DNA of 64,000 nucleotides from Sorangium cellulosum So0157-2 (GTDB taxonomy: Bacteria; Myxococcota_A; Polyangia; Polyangiales; Polyangiaceae), in contig NC_021658.1 in NCBI RefSeq assembly GCF_000418325.1, forward strand, positions 13,248,501 through 13,312,500, given 5' to 3'. Numbering within the stretch: the first letter of the stretch is position 1; each line of letters starts with the position of its first letter. This document shows, piece after piece, positions 1 through 10,625 of the stretch. The position numbers and the translations under genes are program-made. The notes under the pieces were generated by a model, which was given only the letters and a program-made list of their open reading frames with translations, had not been told where the DNA came from and searched no databases.

Positions 1-192
1 GGGCACCGCGACCACGGTCGCGCCGGCCACCGGACCGCTGGCGTCCTGCACCGTGATATCGACGCTGTTGGTGCCGAGCGCGAGCACGGCGTCGTACAGC
101 GCGCCGATCGCCGACAAGATCGCGTTCCAGGCTTGTGCTGTGACCGGTTGTCCGGCAGAGACCGGAGCGAGGGATGGTTTCACCAGCGGCAT
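1..192 (-). CDS. partial tail-operon protein, N-terminal 64 residues
   Basis: The gene runs off the left edge, so only the first 64 residues are visible. The ATG at 190-192 is preceded by GGAG seven bases upstream and lies 24 bases after the stop of the preceding tail gene, so it looks like the next gene of the contractile-tail operon. The N-terminal 40 residues look helical. The last visible part (DITVQDASGPVAGATVVAV) resembles the start of a carboxypeptidase-regulatory-like beta-sandwich, a fold common in surface and fibre proteins. A fibre or baseplate-decoration role is inferred from position only. Confidence 0.55.
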   Translation of the reverse strand, partial: MPLVKPSLAPVSAGQPVTAQAWNAILSAIGALYDAVLALGTNSVDITVQDASGPVAGATVVAVP

Positions 193-216
193 GGGTTGTC
201 TCCGGAAGTCGCAGGG

Positions 217-1829
217 CTAGGCGGGTAACGGCGAGGGCCAGACCCGGGTGCCGTCGACGACGGTGCCCTCGGGTTCGGCAGAATCGATATCGCGGAGTAC
301 GCCCTCGCCGAGCGTCCACAGCTCGGACGTGTACTCGACGGTCAGGCGGATGCCGGCGGCGCGGAAGCGCTCGATCGCGCCGCGCACCACCGCGGTGATC
401 GGCGGCATCGCCGGCGGCGAGGCGGTGTCGTCGAGGGTCGCGAAGCGCTCGGGGATGAACAGCCGCACCGCGAACGGCTCGCGCTCCTCCCAGTCGAACG
501 CCAGCTTGGCCGCCTCGGGCGCCGGGGTGCCGGCGAACACCGACTGGTCCCACACCCCGGCCGCGAAGTACGCGACCGCCGGGAGGTCGACGGTGCCAGC
601 GGCATCGGTGGTGCCATAGACCGCCTCGCGCACGAAGAACGCCCAGCGCGTGGTGCCGACCGCCAGCGTCTGTACCAGCCGGACGCCGGCGGCGTGAGGC
701 CACGCGGCGAGGGCGTCGAAGGCGTCGGCGAAGGGGATGGGCGTGGCGAAGGTCGCGCCCTGACCGTTCGGTGTCGCCCCAGCGTCGTCGGTGAACGCGA
801 AGTCCAGCGGCGAGATCTCGCCGTCCTGCGCGAACACCGCGCCCTGGAAGCTCCAGCTGTGGCCGGCGACATCGGCGCCGTCGAGCGTCGCGGTGCCGTC
901 GCGGTCGAGCACCAGCTCCTTCGTGTCCGGCACCGCGCCGTGATACGCGACGCCGACGCCTGTGTCGCGATTGACGACCATCGGCCACATCGTGCGGTCG
1001 GCGACGCCGGTGATGCGCACGGTGACCGGCACGGCCTCGAAGCCGGGGCGCGTGATCGCGAAGCGCTGCGCGTGCTGCACGGCGAACGGCTCGACCTTGC
1101 GCGGCGCGTACGGGTTCTCCTCGAGCGCCACCAGATCGGTCGGCGGCGGCACGGCGGTGGTCGGCCGCGGCGCGCCGGGCGGCTCGGGCCGCACCAGCGT
1201 CACGCGGTCGCGGCAGTCGGCCAGGTGCCAGTAGCCGTCCGTGGAGTGCCGGACCTGGACCACGTCGAGGTCGAGGGCGTTGGCGGCGCCGCGCAGCAGC
1301 GCGCCGATGGTGCCGTTGCCTTGCCGGTGGATCGCCACGGCCACCGCGATCTGCCGGCGCAGGCGGTCGCACTCGGCGGCGTAGCTGGTGGCGTCGAGCA
1401 CGGCGCGCGTCAGGCGCTCGAGCGCCTCGGCGTCGTCGGCCTCCGACGGCCAGGCGACGAACGTCGACTCGCCGGCGCCCACCAGCAGCGCGAGCGAGGC
1501 GCGGGCGGCCGTCAGGCCCGCCGGCGGGGTCGTGGCCAGGGCCTCGGCGCGGCCGCGCGCCGCCGCGAACCGCCGGCGCAGCGCCTCGAAGTCGGCGGGG
1601 CGCAGATCGTGGAGCGCGGCCAGGAGATGCAGATCGCGCAGCTCGTCGGCGTGGCCGAGGCGGTGGGCGCGGCGGATGAGCCCCAGCTGCGAGGTCTCCA
1701 GCACGAGATCGACCGCGAGCGCGTGCACCACGTGCGCGAACAGCTTGTCGGGCTGCGCGGCGTCGAGGTGCCGGGGAAACCGCTCGAGGATGGCGAGCGC
1801 CCGCGCCGAGATCGGCCTGGAGACCAGCG

Positions 1830-1833
<4 letters not shown>
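217..1833 (-). CDS. baseplate wedge-like tail protein downstream of baseplate J
   Basis: This 538-residue protein starts at ATG 1833, whose last two bases are shared with the TGA of the baseplate J gene (ATGA), so translation is probably coupled. Residues 1 to about 250 are rich in Leu/Ala/Arg and predicted helical (for example ALAILERFPRHLDAAQPDKL). The second half is beta-rich, with an Ig-like stretch around VPVTVRITGVADR similar in style to the N-terminal part of baseplate J. In Mu-like and PBSX-like tails the gene after J encodes a wedge/tail protein I, and position suggests the same here. I see no clear family motif. Structural role in the baseplate is likely; exact identity is uncertain. 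Confidence 0.6.
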
Positions 1834-3694
<1,861 letters not shown>

Positions 3695-3698
<4 letters not shown>

Positions 3699-4186
3699 GG
3701 CGACACCTCCAGCGAGAACGGCACGACGAGGTTCCGCGGGTTGGGCTCGTCGATCATCCGCACCACCAGCTCGATGCGCACCTGATCGCGCGGCGGATCG
3801 TGCGGCGCGAAGACCTTGCACGAGAGGATCTCGCGGACGCGCGGCTCGCCGCGCAGCGCCTCGAGCACGTACAGCTTGATCAGGTTGCGGGTGCGCTCGA
3901 CGTTGGGCTCACCGATCAGCTCGTGGTGGCGCGAGCCGTAGTCGGGGTGGCCGAGCGCGGCCAGCTCGCCCTTGCGCGTCATCAGCCGGTTGATCAGGAG
4001 CTGATCGGCGGCGCGCAGCCGATCGGCCACGGCCAGGTCGCGCTTGCGCGGCGTCCCGTGGGCCGAGCGAGCGGCCGCGAGGTCGGCGTCTTCCCACCAC
4101 CCGGCCGGCCCGACGAAGTCGAGCTGGAGATCGGTGCCGAGCTGGGTCATGAGCCAATCGAGCTCGGCGGCGCTGCGGCGGGTCAC
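3695..4186 (-). CDS. gp25/GPW-like baseplate wedge protein
   Basis: This 163-residue protein starts at GTG 4186, which overlaps the stop of the PAAR-like gene (GTGA). It matches the GPW/gp25 wedge family in size class and position. Visible family-like segments are DLAVADRLRAADQLLINRLM near residue 50, LGHPDYGSRHHELIGEPN, then VERTRNLIKLYVLEAL and a basic/acidic C-terminal beta part (DQVRIELVVRMIDEPNPRNL). gp25-like proteins join wedge to sheath and trigger sheath assembly in phage tails and type VI systems. The next gene, baseplate J, overlaps its stop codon, the usual gp25-J order. Confidence 0.85.
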
Positions 4187-4518
4187 GGCGCGCCTCCGTC
4201 GGTGACGAAGGGCGCGGCCGGCGGCCCGATCACCGTCAAGATCCCCGAGCCGGACGGGATGCGATCGCCGACCCGCACCAGGGCCTGGTCCTGGATGGTG
4301 ACCAGCGTCGACGCGCCGAGGCTGCCGATGCTCAACGGGTACGGCGCGCCCGAGACCGAGTTGACCATCTGGCAGAGCGAGCCGACCACCGCCAGCGGCA
4401 TGCCGCTGGCGGTGACGATGCCGTGCGGGATGGTGGTGATCATGCCGGAGTCGGGCGGCCCGGCGGCGCCCGGGCTGAGCACCACGGCGCAGCCGATCGT
4501 GACGGGAGGGCCGGACAT
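4183..4518 (-). CDS. PAAR-like spike tip protein
   Basis: A short 111-residue protein. I chose ATG 4518 over the upstream ATG 4542 because GGGAGG sits seven bases ahead of it. It is Gly/Pro/Val-rich and made of short beta repeats: VTIGCAVVLSPGAAGPP, GMITTIPHGIVTASGMPLAV, LVRVGDRIPSGSGILTVIG. This is the pattern of PAAR-like or DUF4280-like proteins that cap the spike of contractile machines and may coordinate a metal. Position between the gpV-like spike and the gp25-like wedge supports this. A few His and Cys residues are present, but I cannot assign metal ligands. Confidence 0.7.
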   Translation of the reverse strand: MSGPPVTIGCAVVLSPGAAGPPDSGMITTIPHGIVTASGMPLAVVGSLCQMVNSVSGAPYPLSIGSLGASTLVTIQDQALVRVGDRIPSGSGILTVIGPPAAPFVTDGGAP

Positions 4519-4577
4519 CACCGCACCTCCCGAGGAGGGCATCGACGAGGTCTGGAGCGGGTGGCGTGGTGCATCGG

Positions 4578-5228
4578 TCAGGTCGCGCTGAAGTTGGTGG
4601 TACCGGCGATGGTGGTGGTCGCGCCCTTGAGCTTGGCGTCGCTGTCGCCCTCGACGACGACCGAGCTGCCCTTGACGCTCGCGGTGCCCTTGGCCTCGAG
4701 GGCGATGTTGCCGCCGGCCTTGAGGGTGAGATCGCCGCCGGCCTCGAGCGTGATCGCGCCGTCGGCCTCCACGGTGATCGTGGTCTTGCCCATGGCGATG
4801 GTGACCTTGGCGTCCTCGATCGTGATGGCGCGGCCGTTCGGGAGCTGGAGCTCGACGCGGCGGGCGCCGTCGCGGGCGTCGTCGGGCACGGTGTAGACCA
4901 GCTCATCGGGACCGGCGTCGGGCGCCAGCACCCGCTCGTCGTACAGGCTGCCGATCACCACCGGCGCGTTGAGGTCGCCGCCGGCGAAGGCGATCATCAC
5001 CAGGTCGTCGACCCTCGGCACGCACGAGAAGCCCAGGCGACCGACGAGCACGGGCACGCGCTGCAGCTCGAGGGTGCTGCCGCGCAGGCGGAGGTCGACC
5101 TCGTTGGCGACCTCGCCCTTGCCGCCGTCGTTGGTGTAGACGCGGGTGACCACCCCCAGCTCGGGCAGCCGCAACGCCGCCAGCTCGGCGCGGATCAGCG
5201 CGCGCAGGGACGGGACGATCGCGCTCAT
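4578..5228 (-). CDS. baseplate spike protein, gpV-like
   Basis: A 216-residue central spike protein. It begins at ATG 5228, overlapping the stop of the hub gene (ATGA). Residues 1 to about 110 look like the OB-fold of gpV/gp5 and VgrG (ELGVVTRVYTNDGGKGE, FSCVPRVDDLVMIAFAGGDL, PVVIGSLYDE, the last being a near-diagnostic segment). Residues from about 130 are alternating beta repeats (ITIEDAKVTIAMGKTTITVE, LTLKAGGNIALEAKGTASV) expected for the trimeric beta-helix needle. Hub and spike are separate genes here, as in P2 and PBSX tails, not fused as in VgrG. Confidence 0.88.
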   Translation of the reverse strand: MSAIVPSLRALIRAELAALRLPELGVVTRVYTNDGGKGEVANEVDLRLRGSTLELQRVPVLVGRLGFSCVPRVDDLVMIAFAGGDLNAPVVIGSLYDERVLAPDAGPDELVYTVPDDARDGARRVELQLPNGRAITIEDAKVTIAMGKTTITVEADGAITLEAGGDLTLKAGGNIALEAKGTASVKGSSVVVEGDSDAKLKGATTTIAGTTNFSAT

Positions 5229-6190
5229 GCAGCGGCCTCGGTGCGCAACAGGGTCACGAAGCCGCGCGTCGCGTCGACGACGTGGGCCACCGCCAGCACC
5301 CGCTGATCGTCGGGATCGCCGGTGGGCAGGTCGGTCACGCTGACCAGGCTCCCCGGCCGCAGGCTCGGATCGCCGGTGATCACCAGCTCGCCGCCGGCGG
5401 CGGCGCGATCGCGGGCGGCGCGGCGACCGTCGTCCAGCGCCTGGGCCAGGTCACGATCGCGCACGGCGGCATGGACCACGCTCGGCCCCGAGGGGCTGTT
5501 GCCGTCGGGCGTCCGCAGCAGGAGATGCCATCCCGACGCCCCGGCCTCGGACGCCGCGCCGTGCGGCACGACCGGGACCGGGTCGGGCAGCCTGCGGCGC
5601 GCGCCGATCCGCCAGGTCAAGAGCTCGGCCCCGTGGCGGAGCTCGCGGTCGACAGGGCCGGTGCGCGGCGCGCGGAAGCACACCGCGCCGCTGGCGTCGC
5701 TCGAGAGATCGCAGGACGCGAGGCGAGCGAGCTCGACGAGGTGGGTCCATACCGGTCGCCGCTCGTCGACGTGGTAGGCGTACAGCGTGCTCGGCGCGTC
5801 GATGTCGCCCTCCGAGCCGCCGCCTTGCGACACCAGATCGCGGACGATGTCGGCGACGGTCTGCTGCAGGTAGGCCTGCGCGACCCGCGCGTACGACAGC
5901 TCGGCGGTGGCGGCCAGCGCCTCGACCACCACCCCGCCCGGCACCGCGTCGACGGCCTCCACGGCGCCGCTGAAGACGTCGGTGCGGTCGTCACCGAAGC
6001 CGAGGGCGATGGCGACCGGCGTGCCCGGCGCGACGTCGGCGAGGACGCTGCCCGCCCACAGCGCCAGCACCGCGCGATCGTGCGCCGGGCCGAAGCCGAG
6101 CTCCACGCGCATCCCCGCGATCGCGCCCTCGGGGAGCGACAGCGCCTGGCCGTCGACCGTGACCTGGGCGGTGGGACGCTGCAGGGTCAC
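5225..6190 (-). CDS. tail hub protein, gpD/VgrG N-terminal-like
   Basis: This 321-residue protein starts at GTG 6190, overlapping the preceding stop (GTGA). It fits the gpD (late control D)/gp27/gp44 hub family. The N-terminal half has a beta-barrel pattern (PTAQVTVDGQALSL, GTPVAIALGFGDDRTDVFSG, VEAVDAVPGGVVVEALA). The middle has the characteristic ARVAQAYLQQTVADIVRDLV segment, and WTHLVELARLASCDLSSDAS matches the VgrG signature for late hub strands. The hub forms the trimeric platform between tube and spike. The spike gene follows immediately and overlaps, consistent with assembly as a complex. Confidence 0.85.
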   Translation of the reverse strand: MTLQRPTAQVTVDGQALSLPEGAIAGMRVELGFGPAHDRAVLALWAGSVLADVAPGTPVAIALGFGDDRTDVFSGAVEAVDAVPGGVVVEALAATAELSYARVAQAYLQQTVADIVRDLVSQGGGSEGDIDAPSTLYAYHVDERRPVWTHLVELARLASCDLSSDASGAVCFRAPRTGPVDRELRHGAELLTWRIGARRRLPDPVPVVPHGAASEAGASGWHLLLRTPDGNSPSGPSVVHAAVRDRDLAQALDDGRRAARDRAAAGGELVITGDPSLRPGSLVSVTDLPTGDPDDQRVLAVAHVVDATRGFVTLLRTEAAA

Positions 6191-6939
6191 GGGTCCTCCG
6201 GCTTGACGCCATGGCGGCGCAGCTCGCGCACCAGCACGCGCTCGAGGGCGCGCGTGACGTCATCGAGGTCGGTGATGGCGGCCAGGCTCGGACCGTCGCG
6301 CTCGCCGCGGCCGCCGTGCGCAGCGCCCGGGCTCGGCGTGAGCGCGCCGCGACCGAGCGCTCTCCCGGAGCCCACGGCCATCGGGTCGACGGCGGTGGTC
6401 GCGACCGCCGCGGTGGTCGCGACCGCCGCGGTGGTCGAGACCGCGGAGGCCGATCCGGTCGCGATCGCCGGAGGAGCGGGCGCCTCGCTGCGCTGCTGCC
6501 ACCACGTGGCCAGGCCGGCAAGTCCGCGCGGCGGCGCCGCCAGCGGCATCGCCGCGGCAGGCGAGGACGGGACGCGGCGAGCGGGCGGCGGCGTCGGGGC
6601 GCGCCGCTCGCCCGGCGATGGCGCGGCGGGCGCGGGATCGGCCGCCGGCGGTGCGGCGGGCGCCGGTCCCGGCGACCGGGCGCTCGCGCTCGGCGGACGC
6701 GCGGAGGCGTGGATCACCCGCGTCGCGACGGGCGCCACCGGCTGCCTGCGCGCGTGCGCCGCGCCCGGCGTCGCGGCGGTCATCACGGCGAGCCCATCGC
6801 CCGCCGGCGGCGGGAGAGGTCGGCGCACGTCGCCGGCGACCGTCGCGACGCGCCGAGCCGCGGCGCGCGACGTCGGGACCGCGGTCGGCCACGCCTCGCG
6901 CAGCGCCGCAGCACCGTCGCCGGCGATCGCCGGGACCAT
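6187..6939 (-). CDS. proline/alanine-rich tail-operon protein of unknown function
   Basis: A 250-residue protein with a long low-complexity region (residues about 70-200) of Pro, Ala, Arg and Thr and a short ordered-looking C-terminal end (DLDDVTRALERVLVRELRRH). No family is recognised. ATG 6939 lies 18 bases after the preceding stop without a strong ribosome binding site. Codons at the end overlap the hub gene start (GTGA). It sits where Mu-like or PBSX-like clusters often place tape-measure or LysM-type proteins, but it has neither signature. An 18-base tandem repeat lies inside it. It could be an adaptor or a disordered loading protein; this is a guess. Confidence 0.6.
   Translation of the reverse strand: MVPAIAGDGAAALREAWPTAVPTSRAAARRVATVAGDVRRPLPPPAGDGLAVMTAATPGAAHARRQPVAPVATRVIHASARPPSASARSPGPAPAAPPAADPAPAAPSPGERRAPTPPPARRVPSSPAAAMPLAAPPRGLAGLATWWQQRSEAPAPPAIATGSASAVSTTAAVATTAAVATTAVDPMAVGSGRALGRGALTPSPGAAHGGRGERDGPSLAAITDLDDVTRALERVLVRELRRHGVKPEDP
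6392..6444. repeat. 18-bp tandem repeat, three copies, in the Pro/Ala-rich tail gene
   Basis: Unit GCGGTGGTCGCGACCGCC begins at 6392, 6410 and 6428, the third copy being imperfect. It encodes repeated Ala-Val-Ala-Thr-Thr-Ala residues. The unit is a multiple of three, so copy-number change would keep the frame and only change linker length. Confidence 0.9.
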
Positions 6940-6957
6940 CGACGTCTACGATCTGAA

Positions 6958-7263
6958 CTACAGCTTCCTGAGCGCCGCCGCGCGGATCGAAGAGACGAGC
7001 TCCTCGTTCATCCTCCTCGACACGCTGGGCCGGCGCGCCGCGGCCGCAGGCGGCGGCGCCGTACCGCCGCCGAGCGCGTCGAGCGCGGCGACCAGCCCGT
7101 CGAGCACGGGACCACGCACCAGCGCGGCATCCAGACCGGACGCGAGCTCGGCCGCTGGCGAGGTGCGCGCGCACAGCAGCTCGCTCGGCGCGGCCAGCGC
7201 CTCGAGCATCGCCAGCGACCGCCGCAACGAGCGCGCACCGTAGGGGGGGAGCTCGCGGGTCAC
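6958..7263 (-). CDS. small tail-operon protein, unknown
   Basis: A 101-residue protein starting at GTG 7263, which overlaps the TGA of the chaperone gene (GTGA). It is mostly helical and Leu/Ala-rich (ARSLRRSLAMLEALAAPSEL, LVRGPVLDGLVAALDALGGG), ending SSIRAAALRKL. In many tail clusters the frame after the tail assembly chaperone is a second chaperone-like ORF (gpG/GT type or XkdN partner), so an assembly role is plausible. No conserved motif was recognised. It was preferred over overlapping open frames because of the coupling overlap. Confidence 0.6.
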   Translation of the reverse strand: MTRELPPYGARSLRRSLAMLEALAAPSELLCARTSPAAELASGLDAALVRGPVLDGLVAALDALGGGTAPPPAAAARRPSVSRRMNEELVSSIRAAALRKL

Positions 7264-7736
7264 GTCGGCGCCACTTGGTCGCGGTTGCGTCCGAGCATCG
7301 CGACGTACAGCATCACCTGGCCCATGGTGAGGCCGGCGCATTCGTCGGGCGTCCAGCCGAACTCGCGCGCCAGAACGAAGCAGGCGCGCGCCAGCGGCGC
7401 CTGCACCAGCGTCTCGAGCTCGTCGCTGCCGAGGCCGAGCCCGCTCAAGCGATTGACCTCGCGCAGCAGGAACTGCACCAGGCCGGCGTGCATGCGGCTG
7501 ACCTGATCGATGGTCAGCCGGGGCTCGACAAGCGCCTGCTGCACCATCAGCACGCTGGCCAGAGCATCCTGTTCCTGGCTGGCCTTGTGGACCCGTTGCA
7601 GCTCGACCAGGCGCAGCGGCCGCAGCACCACCGTCCCGTCGGCGCCTTCGCCGCTGGGATGGAGGATCGCGCCCGGCACCGTCACGGTCTGGGTCGTGCT
7701 CCCGCCGAGGAGCAGCTCGTCGGCCGACAGGGTCAC
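7260..7736 (-). CDS. tail assembly chaperone, XkdN-like
   Basis: A 158-residue protein starting at ATG 7736, one base after the stop of the tube gene. Its layout matches tail assembly chaperones of PBSX-like tails: a short beta-rich N-terminal part (GSTTQTVTVPGAILHP), a VVLRPLRLVELQRVHKASQ segment, then helices (LRREVN-like QFLLREVNRLSGLGL) and a C-terminal segment EFGWTPDECAGLTMGQVMLY similar to the end of phage tail chaperones. These bind the tape measure before tube polymerisation. Position directly after the tube supports the call. Confidence 0.72.
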   Translation of the reverse strand: MTLSADELLLGGSTTQTVTVPGAILHPSGEGADGTVVLRPLRLVELQRVHKASQEQDALASVLMVQQALVEPRLTIDQVSRMHAGLVQFLLREVNRLSGLGLGSDELETLVQAPLARACFVLAREFGWTPDECAGLTMGQVMLYVAMLGRNRDQVAPT

Positions 7737-7737
7737 G

Positions 7738-8238
7738 TCACTCCCCCGAGTCCTCGACGCTGATCCACAGCGCCTTGAAGGTCACGCGCTCGAGCACGAA
7801 GTCGTCCTCGGGCATGGCGAACGACCAGCCGTTGAGCTTGACGCCGTGGACCGTGATCGTCGACGAGTTGTCGGGCTTGGCCGCGTTGACCATGCGCAGG
7901 CTGAGGTTGAACGTCGGGCTCACGAACGCGCCGGCCGGGCGGCTGGTGCCGGCGCCCTCGCCGAGCATCAGCTTGAGCAGCGCGCCGTTGACGTGGGCGC
8001 GCGCGATCGAGCCGCGGACCTCCACGTTGCCGGATCGCAGCTCGGTGGCGTAGCGCTGCCCCATCTCGTGAAACGGCCGCATCTCGGCCATCACCTCGAC
8101 GGTGACGCCCTGCGCGCGGCCGATCGGCGCCAGGCCGTAGATGTCAGCGACCGCCTTTGCGGCGTCGCCCTCGGCGCCGCTCTCGACCGCGACCGTGATC
8201 GCGCCATCCATTCCAGTGAACACGTTGGTGTTGGGCAT
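7738..8238 (-). CDS. tail tube protein
   Basis: A 166-residue protein 24 bases downstream of the sheath gene, with GAGG nine bases before ATG 8238. The sequence pattern is that of XkdM/Hcp-like tubes: an N-terminal MDGAITVAVESG strand, a glycine-poor beta-barrel, EVRGSIARAHVNGALLKLML, and a C-terminal HGVKLNGWSFAMPEDDFVLE followed by RVTFKALWIS, which is typical of tail tube proteins. It would form the inner hexameric tube expelled on sheath contraction. The sheath-tube-chaperone order is that of PBSX and Mu-like tails. Confidence 0.85.
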   Translation of the reverse strand: MPNTNVFTGMDGAITVAVESGAEGDAAKAVADIYGLAPIGRAQGVTVEVMAEMRPFHEMGQRYATELRSGNVEVRGSIARAHVNGALLKLMLGEGAGTSRPAGAFVSPTFNLSLRMVNAAKPDNSSTITVHGVKLNGWSFAMPEDDFVLERVTFKALWISVEDSGE

Positions 8239-8262
8239 CGGCTGGATCCTCGCGTGCGGTGG

Positions 8263-9708
8263 CTATTGCAGCGTCATCGTGACGCGGATGAAGTCGATCG
8301 AAAACGTCGGCTTGAGGGTCATCGCCACTGCGCAGATGCCGTTGATCTCCTGTTGGCGTGTGGCGTTGACCGTCAGCTCGTACTCGACGAGCATCTCGTC
8401 GAGCACCATCTGCGACAGGAACCCGTCGAGGGTGGCCTTGAGCGCGGCGCGGACGCGGCCGTTGTTGAGGCGGCCGATGTAGGGATCGCAGCCGAGGCGG
8501 ACACCGGCCTTGGCGTAGTCGATGGTGCGGCGGATGCTGATCTGCTTGAACGCGCCGTTGTCGGTCGTGATGCCCTTGACCACCTGGAAACCGATCTTGG
8601 GCCGGACCACCAGCGTGCGAGCGTCGAGCAGGGTCTTGGTGATCGGCGCGCCGTAGGTGACGGTCACACCGTCGATGTCGAGCGCCTTGTTGGTCAGGCT
8701 GACGTGCGGAGCCAGCGACGCCAGCTTGCCGGCCACCGCCGCCGCCAGGTAGCTGGGCGGCAGGCCCTGCGGCTTGCGGGTCCCCGGATCGGTGTAGACC
8801 ACGCCGGGCGTGACCAGCACGATGCGATCGTTGTTGACCGTGCCGGCCTCGGTGACGATGGCGCTCACGCTGGTGGCGCTGCCCGGATCGCTGACGCCGA
8901 GCAGCGCGATGCGCTCGCGGCCTTGTTGCTCGGTGGTCTCGAGGTGATCGCCGACGACGCCCTTGAGGTTGATGCCGGCCTTGGCCGCGACAAGCACGAT
9001 GTTGACCCGCTGATCGACCAGCGTGGCCAGGCCATCGGCATAGTCGGTCGACGTCACGTTGGGCAGGTCGCTGCCCAGCGCGCCCCCGGCGGCCGCGACC
9101 CCGAGCGGCTGCGGCGGATCGATCAGCGCGAGCGTGGTCGCGTTGACCGTCGCCGCGCTGGCGTCGACCAGCCGGCCCTCGCGTTCGCGCTCGGCGCGGA
9201 TATCGGCGTGGATCTTGGCCGGCGTGCCGACATAGGTCTCGACCACGTTGCGGTAGGTCAACGTCAGCTTGTACTCGCCGGTGACGGCGCCGTTGACGAT
9301 CGAGATCTTGATCTGATTGCCCCACGTGCCGGCCTCGGGCGCGGTCAGCGTGAACGCGGCGCCGCTGCCGCTGTCGATCGCGCGCGACGCTGCCACCGGC
9401 GCCCCGTTGGCGATGCGCACCGCGATCACCGTCGACGCGCCGCCCTTGAAGGCCTGCTCGATGGCCCGCGTCAGCGTCAGCGGGTCGTTGGTGTCGCCCA
9501 CCGGCTTGACCACGCTGTCGTAGAGGCCGAACACATCGAGCGCGTCGGCGTAGCTGCCGAGCGTTATCGGCTTGTTGATCGGCCCCTTGGCGGCGGTCCC
9601 GACGATGCCGATGTTGCCGGTGCTGATGCCACCGATGCCGATCAGGCCTTCCGACCTGACCTCGATGTAGGTGCCGGGCAGCACCATCTCCGCAATGGAT
9701 TCGCTCAA
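8263..9708 (-). CDS. contractile tail sheath protein
   Basis: A 481-residue sheath. I start it at TTG 9708, which overlaps the upstream TGA (TTGA) and has GGAG five bases ahead; the next ATG at 9684 has no usable spacing. The N-terminal part MVLPGTYIEVRSEGLIGI and GNIGIVGTAAKGPINKP are classic for sheath proteins, as are the middle GGASTVIAVRIANG and the C-terminal region DYAKAGVRLGCDPYIGRLNN and ATLDGFLSQMVLDEMLVEYE. The sheath polymerises around the tube and contracts. One sheath gene is present, unlike PVC-type systems, which usually have several. Confidence 0.93.
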   Translation of the reverse strand: MSESIAEMVLPGTYIEVRSEGLIGIGGISTGNIGIVGTAAKGPINKPITLGSYADALDVFGLYDSVVKPVGDTNDPLTLTRAIEQAFKGGASTVIAVRIANGAPVAASRAIDSGSGAAFTLTAPEAGTWGNQIKISIVNGAVTGEYKLTLTYRNVVETYVGTPAKIHADIRAEREREGRLVDASAATVNATTLALIDPPQPLGVAAAGGALGSDLPNVTSTDYADGLATLVDQRVNIVLVAAKAGINLKGVVGDHLETTEQQGRERIALLGVSDPGSATSVSAIVTEAGTVNNDRIVLVTPGVVYTDPGTRKPQGLPPSYLAAAVAGKLASLAPHVSLTNKALDIDGVTVTYGAPITKTLLDARTLVVRPKIGFQVVKGITTDNGAFKQISIRRTIDYAKAGVRLGCDPYIGRLNNGRVRAALKATLDGFLSQMVLDEMLVEYELTVNATRQQEINGICAVAMTLKPTFSIDFIRVTMTLQ

Positions 9709-10625
9709 GGTGTCTCCTCTCTCTTCACCACGCTGAAGCCGGTGTCTGTCGGAAGCGGCGGCGGCGGCCTCTTCCCGGGGTCCAGCGCGGTCGTGACGTC
9801 GACCCGCGCGATCCGCCCGCCGCCGGTGGGCAGGACCGCTTCCTCGACCTCGAGATCGAATCGGTAGGTGAGCGTGCGGCGGCGAGCGCCGCCCAAAGCG
9901 GTCTCGGCGAGCCCGATCGCGCCCCAGCCGGTCGGGACCAGCCCGTGGGCGGTGCCCAGGCTCGACAGCGCTCCTCGCCGCAGCGCGGTGGCCACGGCCT
10001 GGCTCAGGTCGTCGACCTCCGCGGCCGTCGGCGCCACGACGTCGAGCGCCAGCACGCCGCGGTAGCGCGCGGCGGTGAGCTCGTACTCGCCGACGAAGTA
10101 GCGGGCGACCAGCTCCGTGCCGGTCAGCGGCGCGTCGAAGCGCACGACACCGGCGCCGTCGGGATCGCCGTAATCGAGGGCCGCCGCGGCGGCCGGATCG
10201 AAGGAGAACTGCTGGGGGCCGGGGGCCCCGGGGACCCACGCCAGCTCGGTGCCGTCGAGGGTCAGGCGCAGCGCGGCGCCGTCGAACGGTGGTGGCGGCG
10301 AGGTCCCGTCGGGGTGGACCAGGGCATGGGGCAGGCGCAGCACCCGACCGCCCTCGGCGAACAAAGCCACGTCGCCATCGGGGAAGTGCAGCGTGGGGTC
10401 GGTGAGATCGATGATCGTGGTCACCGCGAGGGGCCGGCGCTGGGTCGGCTTGGGCAGGTTGCCGACCCCCGACGGCACCTCGCTGGCGTCGTGAATCGCC
10501 AGGACCAGGCTCGGCACGTCGGCCGCGGCCAGCGGCTCGGCCCCGCCGATCCGCGCCAGCGGCGGGTCGGTCAAGGATGCGCTCAAATGCTGCGCAACGC
10601 GGCGGATCACCAGGCCGAGCGTCAT
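9705..10625 (-). CDS. tail-operon protein, 306 residues, unassigned
   Basis: Starts at ATG 10625, overlapping the TGA of the tape-measure candidate (ATGA), and its own stop overlaps the sheath TTG start. N-terminal helix (MTLGLVIRRVAQHLSASLTD) is followed by a beta-rich body with a Pro-rich loop and a C-terminal strand-rich part (RRRTLTYRFDLEVEEAVLP). The N-terminal layout (helix, PPLARIG, VPSLVLAIHDASEV) recalls Pvc16/DUF4255-like tail-terminator proteins, which act directly before the sheath and cap the tail. That match is from general layout only and is uncertain. Location immediately upstream of the sheath would fit a terminator. Confidence 0.65.
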   Translation of the reverse strand: MTLGLVIRRVAQHLSASLTDPPLARIGGAEPLAAADVPSLVLAIHDASEVPSGVGNLPKPTQRRPLAVTTIIDLTDPTLHFPDGDVALFAEGGRVLRLPHALVHPDGTSPPPPFDGAALRLTLDGTELAWVPGAPGPQQFSFDPAAAAALDYGDPDGAGVVRFDAPLTGTELVARYFVGEYELTAARYRGVLALDVVAPTAAEVDDLSQAVATALRRGALSSLGTAHGLVPTGWGAIGLAETALGGARRRTLTYRFDLEVEEAVLPTGGGRIARVDVTTALDPGKRPPPPLPTDTGFSVVKREETP

